64,000 nt of DNA, from IMG/VR virus record IMGVR_UViG_3300032050_015761, positions 1-64,000 of that record; one strand, written 5' to 3'. Shown here piece by piece: positions 50,619 to 58,637 of this stretch (within the stretch, counting starts at the first letter, position 1; each line of letters begins with the position of its first letter). The stretch comes from a virus. The notes under the pieces were generated by a model. The model saw only the letters and a program-made list of their open reading frames with translations. It had not been told where the DNA came from and did no database searches. A program made the position numbers and the translations under genes.

Positions 50619-51383
50619 ATGGAAACAACAACATCAACAATAAAACAGAGAACCAAAGAACATATCAAATCTCAATTTCATTTAACCGAAGTTAAAGCTA
50701 AAAAATATAAAGACGATAAAGACAAAGAAGAGAAAATTTGGAGAGATTACTTTGATGACATCAAAAAACATAGTAATAATTTTGAATTAATTTCAAAACC
50801 AATGAAAGAAGTTTTCAATGTCAATGCTTATAATGTTGATGAAAATGGTGAATTACTTTACTCATTAGGTTCGGTTACTGTTGGAGAAATTGTTAAGGAA
50901 TATAACATTATGTCGATTAAATATATCGGTCAGTTACCTCCTAATATTAGCTCGTGGCTTGTTCCAAAAGTGGATATTGAAGAACATATCACTTATGGAA
51001 GACGTGGATTTGGTAGAACAAATCACGGTTATAAACTAAGAGTTGAAGATAATTTTGGTAAACAAAAATATTATAAAACAGGTAAGAAAATTGTTGAGAT
51101 TGTTGAAGAATATGTTGAATCTAAGTGGGATGACCATAGACGTAATTTAAAATTACAGGATATTAAAACAAGAGCTGCTGAAATTTTAAAAGAAAGATAT
51201 AAGTATTCTATTATAAGTTTTAGTGAAGGAGTTTACACTATTAAACATCTTAACGGGATTTCTGTTAGTGTTGGATACCGAGAGGATGAAAAGGGAGAAG
51301 TTGTATTTGACCTTAAAAAAGTTAACCTAATCCCTAAACAACATGATGTTAATAAAATTATTGATGAATTAGGAAAATTATAA
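50619..51383 (+). CDS. Protein of unknown function
   Basis: 254 residues from ATG 50619. Lys-rich helical start (TIKQRTKEHIKSQF), then alpha/beta region with YIGQLPPNISSWLVP and a positively charged patch (RRGFGRTNHGYK). No family recognised; the basic patch could bind nucleic acid. Own host-type promoter. Confidence 0.68.
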   Translation: METTTSTIKQRTKEHIKSQFHLTEVKAKKYKDDKDKEEKIWRDYFDDIKKHSNNFELISKPMKEVFNVNAYNVDENGELLYSLGSVTVGEIVKEYNIMSIKYIGQLPPNISSWLVPKVDIEEHITYGRRGFGRTNHGYKLRVEDNFGKQKYYKTGKKIVEIVEEYVESKWDDHRRNLKLQDIKTRAAEILKERYKYSIISFSEGVYTIKHLNGISVSVGYREDEKGEVVFDLKKVNLIPKQHDVNKIIDELGKL

Positions 51384-51392
51384 AATAATTCT

Positions 51393-51400
51393 TATCTTTG
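51393..51400 (+). promoter_or_regulatory. Class-1 -7 box, leaderless spacing
   Basis: TATCTTTG ends exactly 4 nt before the ATG at 51405. The -33 position reads TTAG (one mismatch) at 20-bp spacing. Confidence 0.65.
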
Positions 51401-51404
51401 TAGT

Positions 51405-51680
51405 ATGAATACGATAAATTATAACATAAAAATTGAGAGTGAAAAGTTTGGTAAACTTATGGATGAGACTTTTGTTGATAGAACACAGTTCAAACTTTTC
51501 CTTAAAATGATACACGGATGTTTAGAACTTAAAAACGACCTTGTGTTTTTCAATGGAGATGACTTTTTGGTGAACATTCCGTACAAGTATCTATCTCAAT
51601 CAATAATCTTAACAACATCTAAACCTTATGAGTTCACAGAACACGTTAGAAGTAAAATTGAGGCACTTGTTACAAAGTAA
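51405..51680 (+). CDS. Small protein of unknown function, predicted leaderless
   Basis: 91 residues, alpha/beta (KLFLKMIHGCLELKNDLVFFN... not further assignable in family terms). Host-type -7 box with 4-nt spacing to ATG. Followed by a structured intergenic segment with a terminator. Confidence 0.65.
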   Translation: MNTINYNIKIESEKFGKLMDETFVDRTQFKLFLKMIHGCLELKNDLVFFNGDDFLVNIPYKYLSQSIILTTSKPYEFTEHVRSKIEALVTK

Positions 51681-51707
51681 CGTTTCCTTGTTCGTAAATA
51701 AGGTGGT

Positions 51708-51727
51708 GGACAAACCCGTGTGGGTCC
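51708..51727 (+). other. Small hairpin in the 3' UTR
   Basis: GGACAAACCCGTGTGGGTCC can fold as ACCC-GTGT-GGGT extended by GGA/TCC, directly upstream of a terminator. It may be a stabilising 3'-UTR structure; function unknown. Confidence 0.4.
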
Positions 51728-51731
51728 TATG

Positions 51732-51753
51732 AAGGAGGCGAATGCCTCCTTTT
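51732..51753 (+). terminator. Intrinsic terminator
   Basis: AAGGAGGC-GAAT-GCCTCCTT followed by TTTT and an AT-rich stretch containing the next class-2 box. Confidence 0.8.
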
Positions 51754-51756
51754 ATA

Positions 51757-51764
51757 TATTTATA
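51757..51764 (+). promoter_or_regulatory. Class-2 TATTTATA box, leaderless spacing
   Basis: TATTTATA ends 4 nt before the ATG at 51769, right behind a terminator. Confidence 0.5.
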
Positions 51765-51768
51765 CTAT

Positions 51769-52044
51769 ATGAAACACTTTTTAGAACATCATAGAGTAAA
51801 ACCAATAATGGTTGAGTTACCTAATAAACAAGGTGATAATATATTACCTGTTTATCTTTCAGATAAAAATGTTGTTGATGAGTTTAGTAACGAATATTAT
51901 TTGTCCGTTAAAATAAAAGATGCTGAGAAATTCAAAGACTATACCACTAAAATGTTAGAACATTACATTTACGAATACTTTAGATATTATTTAAAACTAT
52001 TTTCAGTTGAAGGTGACTTGTATTTAAGATTTGAATATTTATAG
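51769..52044 (+). CDS. Small protein of unknown function upstream of fibre genes
   Basis: 91 residues from ATG 51769; the longer frame runs through the terminator and promoter box and is rejected. Begins MKHFLEHHRVKPIMVELP, a possible tag variant (FLE). Aromatic-rich C-terminus (YIYEYFRYYLKLFS). Unknown. Confidence 0.6.
   Translation: MKHFLEHHRVKPIMVELPNKQGDNILPVYLSDKNVVDEFSNEYYLSVKIKDAEKFKDYTTKMLEHYIYEYFRYYLKLFSVEGDLYLRFEYL
52036..52043 (+). promoter_or_regulatory. Class-2 TATTTATA box
   Basis: AATATTTATAG lies 11 nt before the ATG at 52055, within the 3' end of the preceding gene. Confidence 0.45.
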
Positions 52045-52054
52045 TTAAAAAACT

Positions 52055-52720
52055 ATGGGTCAGATAAAACATTACAACAACGGTAAATGGACAATATATA
52101 CTTCAGGAGAAGATTTATCAGGTTATACCGGAACAACTAACACATATTATATTGGTGTTAATAATACAGATGGGGATTATAGTAAAGTAAATCCTGATGG
52201 TGAATTAATTAATTTGGAAAAAGAATTTCAATATGAAATTGGTCAATATGTTGAGGATGAAGGTGGGGTAATATTTCATAGATTTATTGAAGGAAATGTT
52301 CAAAAGTATTTAGTAGTGGATATTCAAGATTTAGGGAATTATATTTGGAGTAATATTGATAGTGACTCTTGTAATGCAATAAGTTTGTGGCGGGGAGAGT
52401 TGAATACTGAATTTATGGTCGAACAATTAGGAGCTAATTCCGGTGCCGCTTTTGAGTGTATCGCATCAACCAATGGCGGAGTTAGTAATTGGTATTTACC
52501 ATCAATTCAAGAACTTAATAAATTGTGGAATAATATGTTTGAAGTATCCAAGGGTATTGAAATCGCAGGAGGTAATCAACTTAATCTTATATTTTATTGG
52601 AGTAGTACTGAAACTAGCTCAACAAACGCAAGAACTTATAATTTTTTTACAGGAATATCAAGCTCCGGTAATAAAAATGAAGATAATAAAGTAAGAGCAG
52701 TAAGAAAATTCTCAATATAA
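52055..52720 (+). CDS. Short tail fibre with shared N-terminal anchor and DUF1566-like tip
   Basis: 221 residues. The first ~36 residues (MGQIKHYNNGKWTIYTSGE...) are nearly identical to those of the fibre at 53390, a common attachment module. The C-terminal ~140 residues match the DUF1566/Lcl C-terminal pattern (WYLPSIQELNKLWN, FYWSSTETSS, VRAVRKFS), a C-type-lectin-like fold used by adhesins. This is probably a receptor-binding fibre or tail-tip protein. The nuclease gene starts on its stop codon. Confidence 0.78.
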   Translation: MGQIKHYNNGKWTIYTSGEDLSGYTGTTNTYYIGVNNTDGDYSKVNPDGELINLEKEFQYEIGQYVEDEGGVIFHRFIEGNVQKYLVVDIQDLGNYIWSNIDSDSCNAISLWRGELNTEFMVEQLGANSGAAFECIASTNGGVSNWYLPSIQELNKLWNNMFEVSKGIEIAGGNQLNLIFYWSSTETSSTNARTYNFFTGISSSGNKNEDNKVRAVRKFSI

Positions 52721-53364
52721 TGAAACTACTAACAATATTACTACTATCGACCATAACATTATTTGGTCAGGTATCGTTTAACGAACCAAAATCAGTTATT
52801 AAACATAATGAACTAACATTATATCTTGATTCAGATAACAATAGTTTTATATCAAAACACGAATTAAAATATAATAACTTTCTAAAGTTAGACTCTGATA
52901 GAGATGATAAATGGCATAGTGAAATAAAAGGCCCTTACTCTAAAGAACCATATCTATATTCAGGATATGATATGGGTCACTTAACGCCATCACATATTAC
53001 TTCTTACAATGATACATTAAATCACCATTCATTTAGTTTTTATAATCAAGCGCCACAACTGGCTGGATTTAATAGAGGTAAGTGGAAAAGATTGGAAATG
53101 TCCGTTGAAGACTCAATATCAAAATACAAATCGGATGTTATAATTATCACCGGCGTAATATATAATGAAACAAAGAAAGTTTATTTAGGTAAATCAAAAA
53201 TTAAAATACCTGAGATGTATTATAAGATTTTATACATTAAAACGAAAAAACCTATAACCTATATTTGGGTTGGCTCAAATAAAAACGGAGAAGTAATGAT
53301 TACAAATATAAAAGATTTGAACGGAGTTTTGGAACAAAATAAAAGTTCTATCAAATTTAAATAA
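52720..53364 (+). CDS. Secreted DNA/RNA non-specific endonuclease (NUC1-type)
   Basis: 214 residues with an N-terminal signal peptide (MKLLTILLLSTITLFGQ). The nuclease core has DMGHLTPSHI, the DRGH motif with Arg replaced by Met, and FYNQAPQLAGFNRGKW, where Asn is the metal ligand of the beta-beta-alpha-metal fold. The Arg-to-Met change may lower or alter activity. It would be exported by the host Sec pathway to the periplasm or medium. Its place between two fibre genes is unusual for a nuclease. It may degrade extracellular DNA or competing phage DNA. Confidence 0.78.
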   Translation: MKLLTILLLSTITLFGQVSFNEPKSVIKHNELTLYLDSDNNSFISKHELKYNNFLKLDSDRDDKWHSEIKGPYSKEPYLYSGYDMGHLTPSHITSYNDTLNHHSFSFYNQAPQLAGFNRGKWKRLEMSVEDSISKYKSDVIIITGVIYNETKKVYLGKSKIKIPEMYYKILYIKTKKPITYIWVGSNKNGEVMITNIKDLNGVLEQNKSSIKFK

Positions 53365-53371
53365 TATCTGA

Positions 53372-53379
53372 TATTTATA
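53372..53379 (+). promoter_or_regulatory. Class-2 TATTTATA box
   Basis: GATATTTATAG lies 10 nt before the ATG at 53390. Confidence 0.48.
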
Positions 53380-53389
53380 GTTAAAAACA

Positions 53390-55282
53390 ATGGGACAAAT
53401 TAAACATTACAACAACGGAAAATGGACAATATATACTTCAGGAGAAGGATTGTCAGGATATACAGGAGTAACAAATACTTATTATGTTGGTCCTGATTTA
53501 AATAATGATGGAAATTTAACCAAAGCAAATCCAGATGGAAGTTTGGTTAATTTGGAAATTAATTTAACGCTCAAAACTTGGTCAGAAATGTTGGCATTGT
53601 CAAATAATAATTCTTTAATTCAAGGACAACATTATTTGATTACTGATTTTCAGACAAACGCTATAATACTTAACACGGGTGAAGTTGAATACGGAAGTCC
53701 TTATGGAACTCTTTGGAACATTGACGGTTGGGCAGACCTTTCGGATTATACAACTAGGACTTATGTTGATTGGGCAACCGCAATAGGTTATGCACCGCCC
53801 GACTATGTGGGAACAGAAGCAATTATGTTTGATTTAATCAACAACAAGTATTACAAAATAATGTTTAGCCAATGGACGGGTGGCGGTGCGGGTGGCGGAT
53901 TTGCTTACACTAGAACAGAGATTTTATCACCCACTACTTTTGGCACTCCCGTAAATTTTACGCATACAAACTACGGGACAGAGGTTGATTACATTGATGA
54001 AGGTTTAGCGATAACAAGGGGTGTTAATAAAGGTATTTTTAATATAGCATACGAAAATTCTTATTCTGTTGGCGGTTACTTTTTGGGTGGAGAATATACA
54101 GTAGGCTCTGTTGAACCATTAATAGTTCAAGCAGTAAGTAATAATTCCATTTCAAACCAAGTCTTATCTACAATATATCCCGAAGATGAAATACTTTACG
54201 GGTTAAAAGATTTAATTCAAGGTGCTACAAAAGGAAGAATACAGTTTAGAAAAGATACTAAATTAGTTATTTCAACTTATTATGATTGGAGAGTTGTGAA
54301 ATTTAGGCGTTGGTTTGATACCGTAGTGAACGGATATATCTCTTTGGTTGATAATGGGCAAGTATTTGAGGATTATCTTACATTTCCAAATCAAAATGGA
54401 TTTACAACAGAAATACCCTTACTAAACAATGAAAACTATCCGCAATTAAACAATACAGTTTTTTTAGATTATTGTGCAAATAATTATATTAAAGTAGTTG
54501 ATTTCAGAGATAATACTTTTGATAATTTTTCTAGTAATTATATAATATCAAATTCTTTCTACGATAACTATGGCGGGATATTTATTCAAAATAAAATTTA
54601 TTCAACTTCATTCACGGAAAACAAAACAGTACAATGGGGTGTTGGAGATTTTTCCCTTAATCTAATTGTTGGTAATAGTTTTCAAAATAATTCATTTAAC
54701 CTATTTAGAGGGAATGAAATTAATTCAGAAGTCTTTGCTTTCACAAGTCCCATAGTTGGTGGTTCGGGAAATTTTTTAGAAAATAAATTAAATATAAAAT
54801 CTTGTCAAAACACAACTTACAGTTATTTTTCTAGGAATAATGTTTTTTCAAACGATTTTTCTTCAAATCAATTAAACGGGAGTTTTGTATTAAATAATAT
54901 AAATGCCGTTTTGTTTGTTTCTAATGTAATAAACGGGGGTTTTGATTACAATGATATTAGTGGTTCTGTTATTAACTTTAATTCAAATCAAATTTCGGGC
55001 GGTTTTTCTCAAAATAATATAAGTGCAAGTATATTAAATTGTATAATGATTTCGGGAAACTTTATAAATAATATAATTAATTCAACTATGCAATCTTGTA
55101 TTGTTCAAAACGGGTTCAGAGAAAATACAATAAACACTCCATTATTATCTTTGAATTTATCAACTCCCGCAAATTTGTATGAACCGGCTTACACTAAAAC
55201 GATATTTGCTAACAGAGACGGACAAGTATTTTTAACATATTTGAATAATACTAATACACCTGTTTATGTATCAGTACCATAA
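53390..55282 (+). CDS. Long tail fibre with shared N-terminal anchor and beta-helix
   Basis: 630 residues. N-terminal ~36 residues match the protein at 52055. A globular domain follows (~65-300), including a Gly-rich stretch (SQWTGGGAGGGFAY). The region ~350-600 shows Asn-rich rungs typical of a right-handed beta-helix (NSFQNNSFNLFRGNEI, NFLENKLNIKS). The Gly-rich stretch is markedly more GC-rich than its surroundings, hinting at acquired sequence. Probably a receptor-binding fibre. No enzymatic motif recognised; beta-helices can carry glycan-degrading activity but no catalytic pair is visible. Confidence 0.8.
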   Translation: MGQIKHYNNGKWTIYTSGEGLSGYTGVTNTYYVGPDLNNDGNLTKANPDGSLVNLEINLTLKTWSEMLALSNNNSLIQGQHYLITDFQTNAIILNTGEVEYGSPYGTLWNIDGWADLSDYTTRTYVDWATAIGYAPPDYVGTEAIMFDLINNKYYKIMFSQWTGGGAGGGFAYTRTEILSPTTFGTPVNFTHTNYGTEVDYIDEGLAITRGVNKGIFNIAYENSYSVGGYFLGGEYTVGSVEPLIVQAVSNNSISNQVLSTIYPEDEILYGLKDLIQGATKGRIQFRKDTKLVISTYYDWRVVKFRRWFDTVVNGYISLVDNGQVFEDYLTFPNQNGFTTEIPLLNNENYPQLNNTVFLDYCANNYIKVVDFRDNTFDNFSSNYIISNSFYDNYGGIFIQNKIYSTSFTENKTVQWGVGDFSLNLIVGNSFQNNSFNLFRGNEINSEVFAFTSPIVGGSGNFLENKLNIKSCQNTTYSYFSRNNVFSNDFSSNQLNGSFVLNNINAVLFVSNVINGGFDYNDISGSVINFNSNQISGGFSQNNISASILNCIMISGNFINNIINSTMQSCIVQNGFRENTINTPLLSLNLSTPANLYEPAYTKTIFANRDGQVFLTYLNNTNTPVYVSVP

Positions 55283-55321
55283 TAGTAAGCAAATAAAAAA
55301 TTAAACAATTTTAAAAAAAAT

Positions 55322-55762
55322 ATGAACACAAAGCTTAAAAATAAATTATTGGAAGAGGTTAAAAGAAGAGGTTTAGTTGTTGAACAACAAACCAAGAATT
55401 CTGATTATGTAGAAATGATTTCATTATTGTTACATTCAAGAAATCAGATTCACGTATTACATTTACAAACAAAATCATATGCTGAGCACAAAGCATTAGA
55501 TGATTATTATAGTGGAATTGTTGACCTTATTGATGGTTTAGTTGAATCATACCAAGGAAAATACGAAATACTTAAAGGGTATAAATCTTATGATATTGAA
55601 GAATACAAAGGAACTGACTCAACAATTAAATACTTAAAAGACCTTTGCGATAAAGTTATGAAGTTAAAAAAATGTTGTGAAGATTCTTACATCCAAAATC
55701 AAATTGATGAGGTCTGTGAATTGATAAATTCTACCTTATACAAACTCAGATTTTTAAACTAA
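55322..55762 (+). CDS. DUF5856/Dps-like helical protein
   Basis: 146 residues. LLLHSRNQIHVLHLQTKSYAEH and YYSGIVDLIDGLVESYQG match a phage family (DUF5856) with a ferritin/Dps-like four-helix pattern; His and Glu in these helices could bind metal. The N-terminal ~24 residues (MNTKLKNKLLEEVKRRGLVVEQQ) fit the tag idea loosely (VVE then Q). Closed by its own terminator. A DNA-protective or iron-binding role is inferred only from the fold pattern. Confidence 0.7.
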   Translation: MNTKLKNKLLEEVKRRGLVVEQQTKNSDYVEMISLLLHSRNQIHVLHLQTKSYAEHKALDDYYSGIVDLIDGLVESYQGKYEILKGYKSYDIEEYKGTDSTIKYLKDLCDKVMKLKKCCEDSYIQNQIDEVCELINSTLYKLRFLN

Positions 55763-55772
55763 AAAAATTTTA

Positions 55773-55802
55773 AATCCCGGTAGAAATGTCGGGATTTTTT
55801 AT
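55773..55802 (+). terminator. Intrinsic terminator
   Basis: AATCCCG/CGGGATT stem with a 10-nt loop, followed by TTTTTT. The next class-2 box starts inside its T-run. Confidence 0.85.
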
Positions 55803-55807
55803 TTATA
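55800..55807 (+). promoter_or_regulatory. Class-2 TATTTATA box
   Basis: TATTTATA lies 9 nt before the ATG at 55817. Confidence 0.45.
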
Positions 55808-55816
55808 CTTTCTCCT

Positions 55817-56164
55817 ATGAACATCAAAGTCCATCCAAAGAAAGTTAAGATACTGATGGACTTATTATATTCTGAATATCCTGTCATAAGAAATCACCCT
55901 GACTACAGAATATATTATATGTTTACTGATTACCCAGAAGTTAGTGAATATGTTTTTGTTGTTACAATACAATACCTAATTCACTCAGAATTTTCTGATA
56001 AAGTAAATGAAAGTCTTCGGGCATATAAAGATATGTTTTCATTAACAAACTGTTCAATACTAAGTGAATATGATTTTGAAATAATAATAAAAAATGAGGT
56101 GGCTCAATTACAGGACAAGTTAAGAGGTAGTAGTTTTAATATTGTTTTTTACGAAATTTGGTAG
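55817..56164 (+). CDS. Small protein of unknown function
   Basis: 115 residues, alpha/beta, aromatic-rich (DYRIYYMFTDYPEVSEYVF). No motif recognised. Single gene between two promoters. Confidence 0.62.
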   Translation: MNIKVHPKKVKILMDLLYSEYPVIRNHPDYRIYYMFTDYPEVSEYVFVVTIQYLIHSEFSDKVNESLRAYKDMFSLTNCSILSEYDFEIIIKNEVAQLQDKLRGSSFNIVFYEIW

Positions 56165-56188
56165 ATTCAAAATTAAATTGTATCTTTG
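56157..56188 (+). promoter_or_regulatory. Class-1 host-type promoter
   Basis: TTTG (56157-56160), 20-bp spacer, TATCTTTG (56181-56188), overlapping the preceding stop codon. ATG 56209 follows 20 nt later. Confidence 0.8.
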
Positions 56189-56208
56189 TGGTGTTAAATA
56201 AGAACACT

Positions 56209-56652
56209 ATGAAGAAGAAAGAATTCCTATCTAAATACAAAAAAGTAATCAAAAAAATTGATAAAAAAATTGATAATGTTAATCGTGGTGGGTGTGGAAT
56301 ATATGCACTTGAATTAGGTAAACAACTAAAAAGACACGATATTAAATTCGAGTATGTTATGTTATTTACCCATTTAGGTAAAGAAGACAAACCTTATGTT
56401 AAAGACCTAATGAGAAACAATATGGTTAGAGATTTTAACTTTGACACTAATTGGACTCATATTGTAATTAAGGTGGGTAAAAAGTATATTGATGGAGAGG
56501 AAATTAGGGAATCTTTAACTGATGTAGGATTACCTATGAATGAGGAATTTTTAAATAATTTGGTTGACCATAAGGGTTACTGGAACGACACTTTCGACAG
56601 GAAACAAAGAACAAAAATCGAAAAAATATTGGAAAAAAATTTGGCAGATTGA
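56209..56652 (+). CDS. Small papain/transglutaminase-like protein
   Basis: 147 residues from ATG 56209. GGCGIYALELGKQLKRHDIKF (split: Cys near residue 27) followed by NWTHIVIKVGKKYIDGE with His (~86) and Asp (~95) gives a Cys-His-Asp order seen in papain-like and transglutaminase-like folds. Activity unproven. It has a perfect host-type promoter and may be an early host-modifying protein together with the similar-style product of 49737. Confidence 0.6.
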   Translation: MKKKEFLSKYKKVIKKIDKKIDNVNRGGCGIYALELGKQLKRHDIKFEYVMLFTHLGKEDKPYVKDLMRNNMVRDFNFDTNWTHIVIKVGKKYIDGEEIRESLTDVGLPMNEEFLNNLVDHKGYWNDTFDRKQRTKIEKILEKNLAD

Positions 56653-56671
56653 AAATAATTTTGTATCTTTG
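56640..56671 (+). promoter_or_regulatory. Class-1 host-type promoter
   Basis: TTTG (56640-56643), 20-bp spacer, TATCTTTG (56664-56671). ATG codons at 56682 and 56691 follow. Confidence 0.8.
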
Positions 56672-56681
56672 TATTATAATA

Positions 56682-57452
56682 ATGATAGATATGACAAATA
56701 CAACAACCACAACCACAACCACAACCAAAGTAATGAATTATCAAGGTAATAACTCTTTCGTGTTAAAAATGAAAGAATCCTTACAAAAATGGGGTAAATT
56801 AACCGAAAAACAATTAGAGGCGGTAGAGAAAGCTTTGGCAAGTAAACCAAAGGTAAATGTAGAAGAGTTACCTGAAAACTTAAAAACAATCGCACAATAC
56901 GAAGGAAGTAGTTCATTCGTAAATGATATTAAAAATAAGTTATTAACTTACGGGACTTTAACTGATAAACAGGTTGAAGCCGCAAACAAACAGATTCAAA
57001 AGGAGAAAGATAAACAAAAAACTGTAACATTCAAAAAACCTATCCCAACTATAGGTGAGACAATTAAAATCGGTCGCTCAATTGGAATTCAATTAAAAGA
57101 AACTTACGGGTTAAAATTCAACCCAATCCTTATCGACATTACAAAAGTATTGGCAATATCACCAAAGGCGGTTCAATTCTCAGGTAAACTTACTATCAAA
57201 CGTGGAGATGTGTGTACTTGTTGTTTAAGAACTTTAACAGATGAGTTCTCAATGCTAACAGGGATGGGTAAGACTTGTGCTAGCAAAGTAGGAGTAACCT
57301 ACATTACTGATAAAAGTCAGGCTGAGAAATTCCGTATGGAATACTTAAAAAGAGTGGAAGAAATTGGTGAAATGACCTTTTGGATTCCTAAATCTAAAAT
57401 AGTAAAGTGGGAAGGAACTATGGAAGTTTTATTAACACCGGGTATAATCTAA
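56682..57452 (+). CDS. Protein with tandem helical repeats and a Cys cluster
   Basis: 256 residues from ATG 56682 (56691 also possible; the frame upstream of the promoter is rejected). A poly-Thr run (~6-13) is followed by two repeats of a ~35-residue helical module (NSFVLKMKESLQKWGKLTEKQ and SSFVNDIKNKLLTYGTLTDKQ), then a domain with CTCC and a downstream Cys (MGKTCASKVG) that could bind zinc. Similar modules occur in large phages near nucleic-acid enzymes. Function unknown. Confidence 0.7.
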   Translation: MIDMTNTTTTTTTTTKVMNYQGNNSFVLKMKESLQKWGKLTEKQLEAVEKALASKPKVNVEELPENLKTIAQYEGSSSFVNDIKNKLLTYGTLTDKQVEAANKQIQKEKDKQKTVTFKKPIPTIGETIKIGRSIGIQLKETYGLKFNPILIDITKVLAISPKAVQFSGKLTIKRGDVCTCCLRTLTDEFSMLTGMGKTCASKVGVTYITDKSQAEKFRMEYLKRVEEIGEMTFWIPKSKIVKWEGTMEVLLTPGII

Positions 57453-57468
57453 AAAAAAAAACAAATAT

Positions 57469-57675
57469 ATGCAAACATTAAAATTTAACACAACAAAAAG
57501 AACGGCAACATTATCTAGTATGAATGGTGATTATGTCGTAGCAACTTATGATAACGTACCGACAGTTAAAGTTTTGACCGGATATTACGAGGTTATGCAA
57601 ACAGTGGAGGATAATAGAGTAATTCCTATTTTAAGAGTACCAATAAGTAATACAAATATGTTTATTGAAAAGTAA
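57469..57675 (+). CDS. Small beta-rich protein
   Basis: 68 residues, likely an SH3-like or OB-like small barrel (RTATLSSMNGDYVVATYDN). Preceded by a poly-A leader 16 nt after the previous gene; its stop overlaps the next start by one base. Unknown function. Confidence 0.62.
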   Translation: MQTLKFNTTKRTATLSSMNGDYVVATYDNVPTVKVLTGYYEVMQTVEDNRVIPILRVPISNTNMFIEK

Positions 57676-57968
57676 TGGATAGAGAGAAACTTTTTTTAGA
57701 ACACATTGAAAAGTACTTAGATTACAAAAGTCAGGTAAATGAGATTTTTGTTGTGAATGATAGGGTCTTCGTGATTAAAAACGAAGACCACATTTACAAT
57801 TATACCAAATTACATAAAATTATTGATGAAATAAAAACAATAATGTTAATGTTTGGATATAGTGAGATTTATAAATGTGAGTATATTGGTGAGAATAGAA
57901 GTAAACTACCTAGTTGTGTCTTTACTTCAGGCTCAACTTATTCTTATGACATCATTAGATACGTTTAG
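57675..57968 (+). CDS. Small protein of unknown function
   Basis: 97 residues, alpha/beta. Translationally coupled to the preceding gene (TAATGG). Convergent 4-nt overlap with the gene at 57965-58624. Confidence 0.6.
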   Translation: MDREKLFLEHIEKYLDYKSQVNEIFVVNDRVFVIKNEDHIYNYTKLHKIIDEIKTIMLMFGYSEIYKCEYIGENRSKLPSCVFTSGSTYSYDIIRYV

Positions 57969-58624
57969 AACTCGCAGTAAAACAATGTTGGGGTTGGCTC
58001 CCATTGAGATAATCTTTCATTAAAATTTAATTCAACTTTCATATCATCAGGAAAAAAAATAAACTCTCCATAAGAACCTTCATTAATTTCCCAACCACCA
58101 TAATAATCACCTAACTTTCTATATAAGAAATCTTCAACACCGGCTGGAATATTTTGACCTTCCCCAATGTAACCAGAATCACCAGAACCATCAAACCTAA
58201 CCTCATACGAGGTTTTTCCCCTACTTTTAAGTTCTTCCATAAATGAAATAACATCTTCAGTTAAATTATCTCCTTCAAACGAAGTACCTGAAGGGTTTTC
58301 GGCAAAAGATTCATAAAATCCAACAACTTTAAGTTTTCTTTCTTTACAATCAAAATTGAATTCTAATCGTTGTTGAACATCACAATCCTCAAACTTATCA
58401 TAATCAATAAAATTTGATTCTATGTATTCAATAACTTCCATTATTCTATCATACATAGGAATTTGCTGTCTATCATCTCTACCATAAGCCGATTTATCCC
58501 AATAATCAGGACTACAATTGTATAATTGCAAATCATAATCTACTTCATAAGACCCATATCCCATACAATAGTATACAAATAATTTTAATGTTTTTAATTG
58601 TTCTTGACTTAATTTTTGTTCCAT
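57965..58624 (-). CDS. Acidic protein of unknown function (minus strand)
   Basis: 219 residues. Helical N-terminus (LSQEQLKTLKLFVYY), then a beta-rich acidic domain with GSGDSGYIGEGQNIP (~155) and GGWEINEGSYGEF. The class-2 box TATTTATT ends 3 nt before the ATG. No family recognised. Confidence 0.65.
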   Translation of the reverse strand: MEQKLSQEQLKTLKLFVYYCMGYGSYEVDYDLQLYNCSPDYWDKSAYGRDDRQQIPMYDRIMEVIEYIESNFIDYDKFEDCDVQQRLEFNFDCKERKLKVVGFYESFAENPSGTSFEGDNLTEDVISFMEELKSRGKTSYEVRFDGSGDSGYIGEGQNIPAGVEDFLYRKLGDYYGGWEINEGSYGEFIFFPDDMKVELNFNERLSQWEPTPTLFYCEF

Positions 58625-58627
58625 ACA

Positions 58628-58635
58628 AATAAATA
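58628..58635 (-). promoter_or_regulatory. Class-2 TATTTATT box (minus strand)
   Basis: In minus sense TATTTATT ends 3 nt before the ATG at 58624. Confidence 0.48.
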
Positions 58636-58637
58636 TA

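Noticed and set aside
52055-55282. Diversity-generating retroelement target in the C-type-lectin-like fibre
   Set aside because: No reverse transcriptase and no second ~100-bp template repeat is visible in the window; only the N-terminal anchor is shared by the two fibres.
56534-56749. Short frames around the ACAACC run at 56700
   Set aside because: They arise from the simple repeat encoding the poly-Thr start of the gene at 56682 and conflict with the promoter position.
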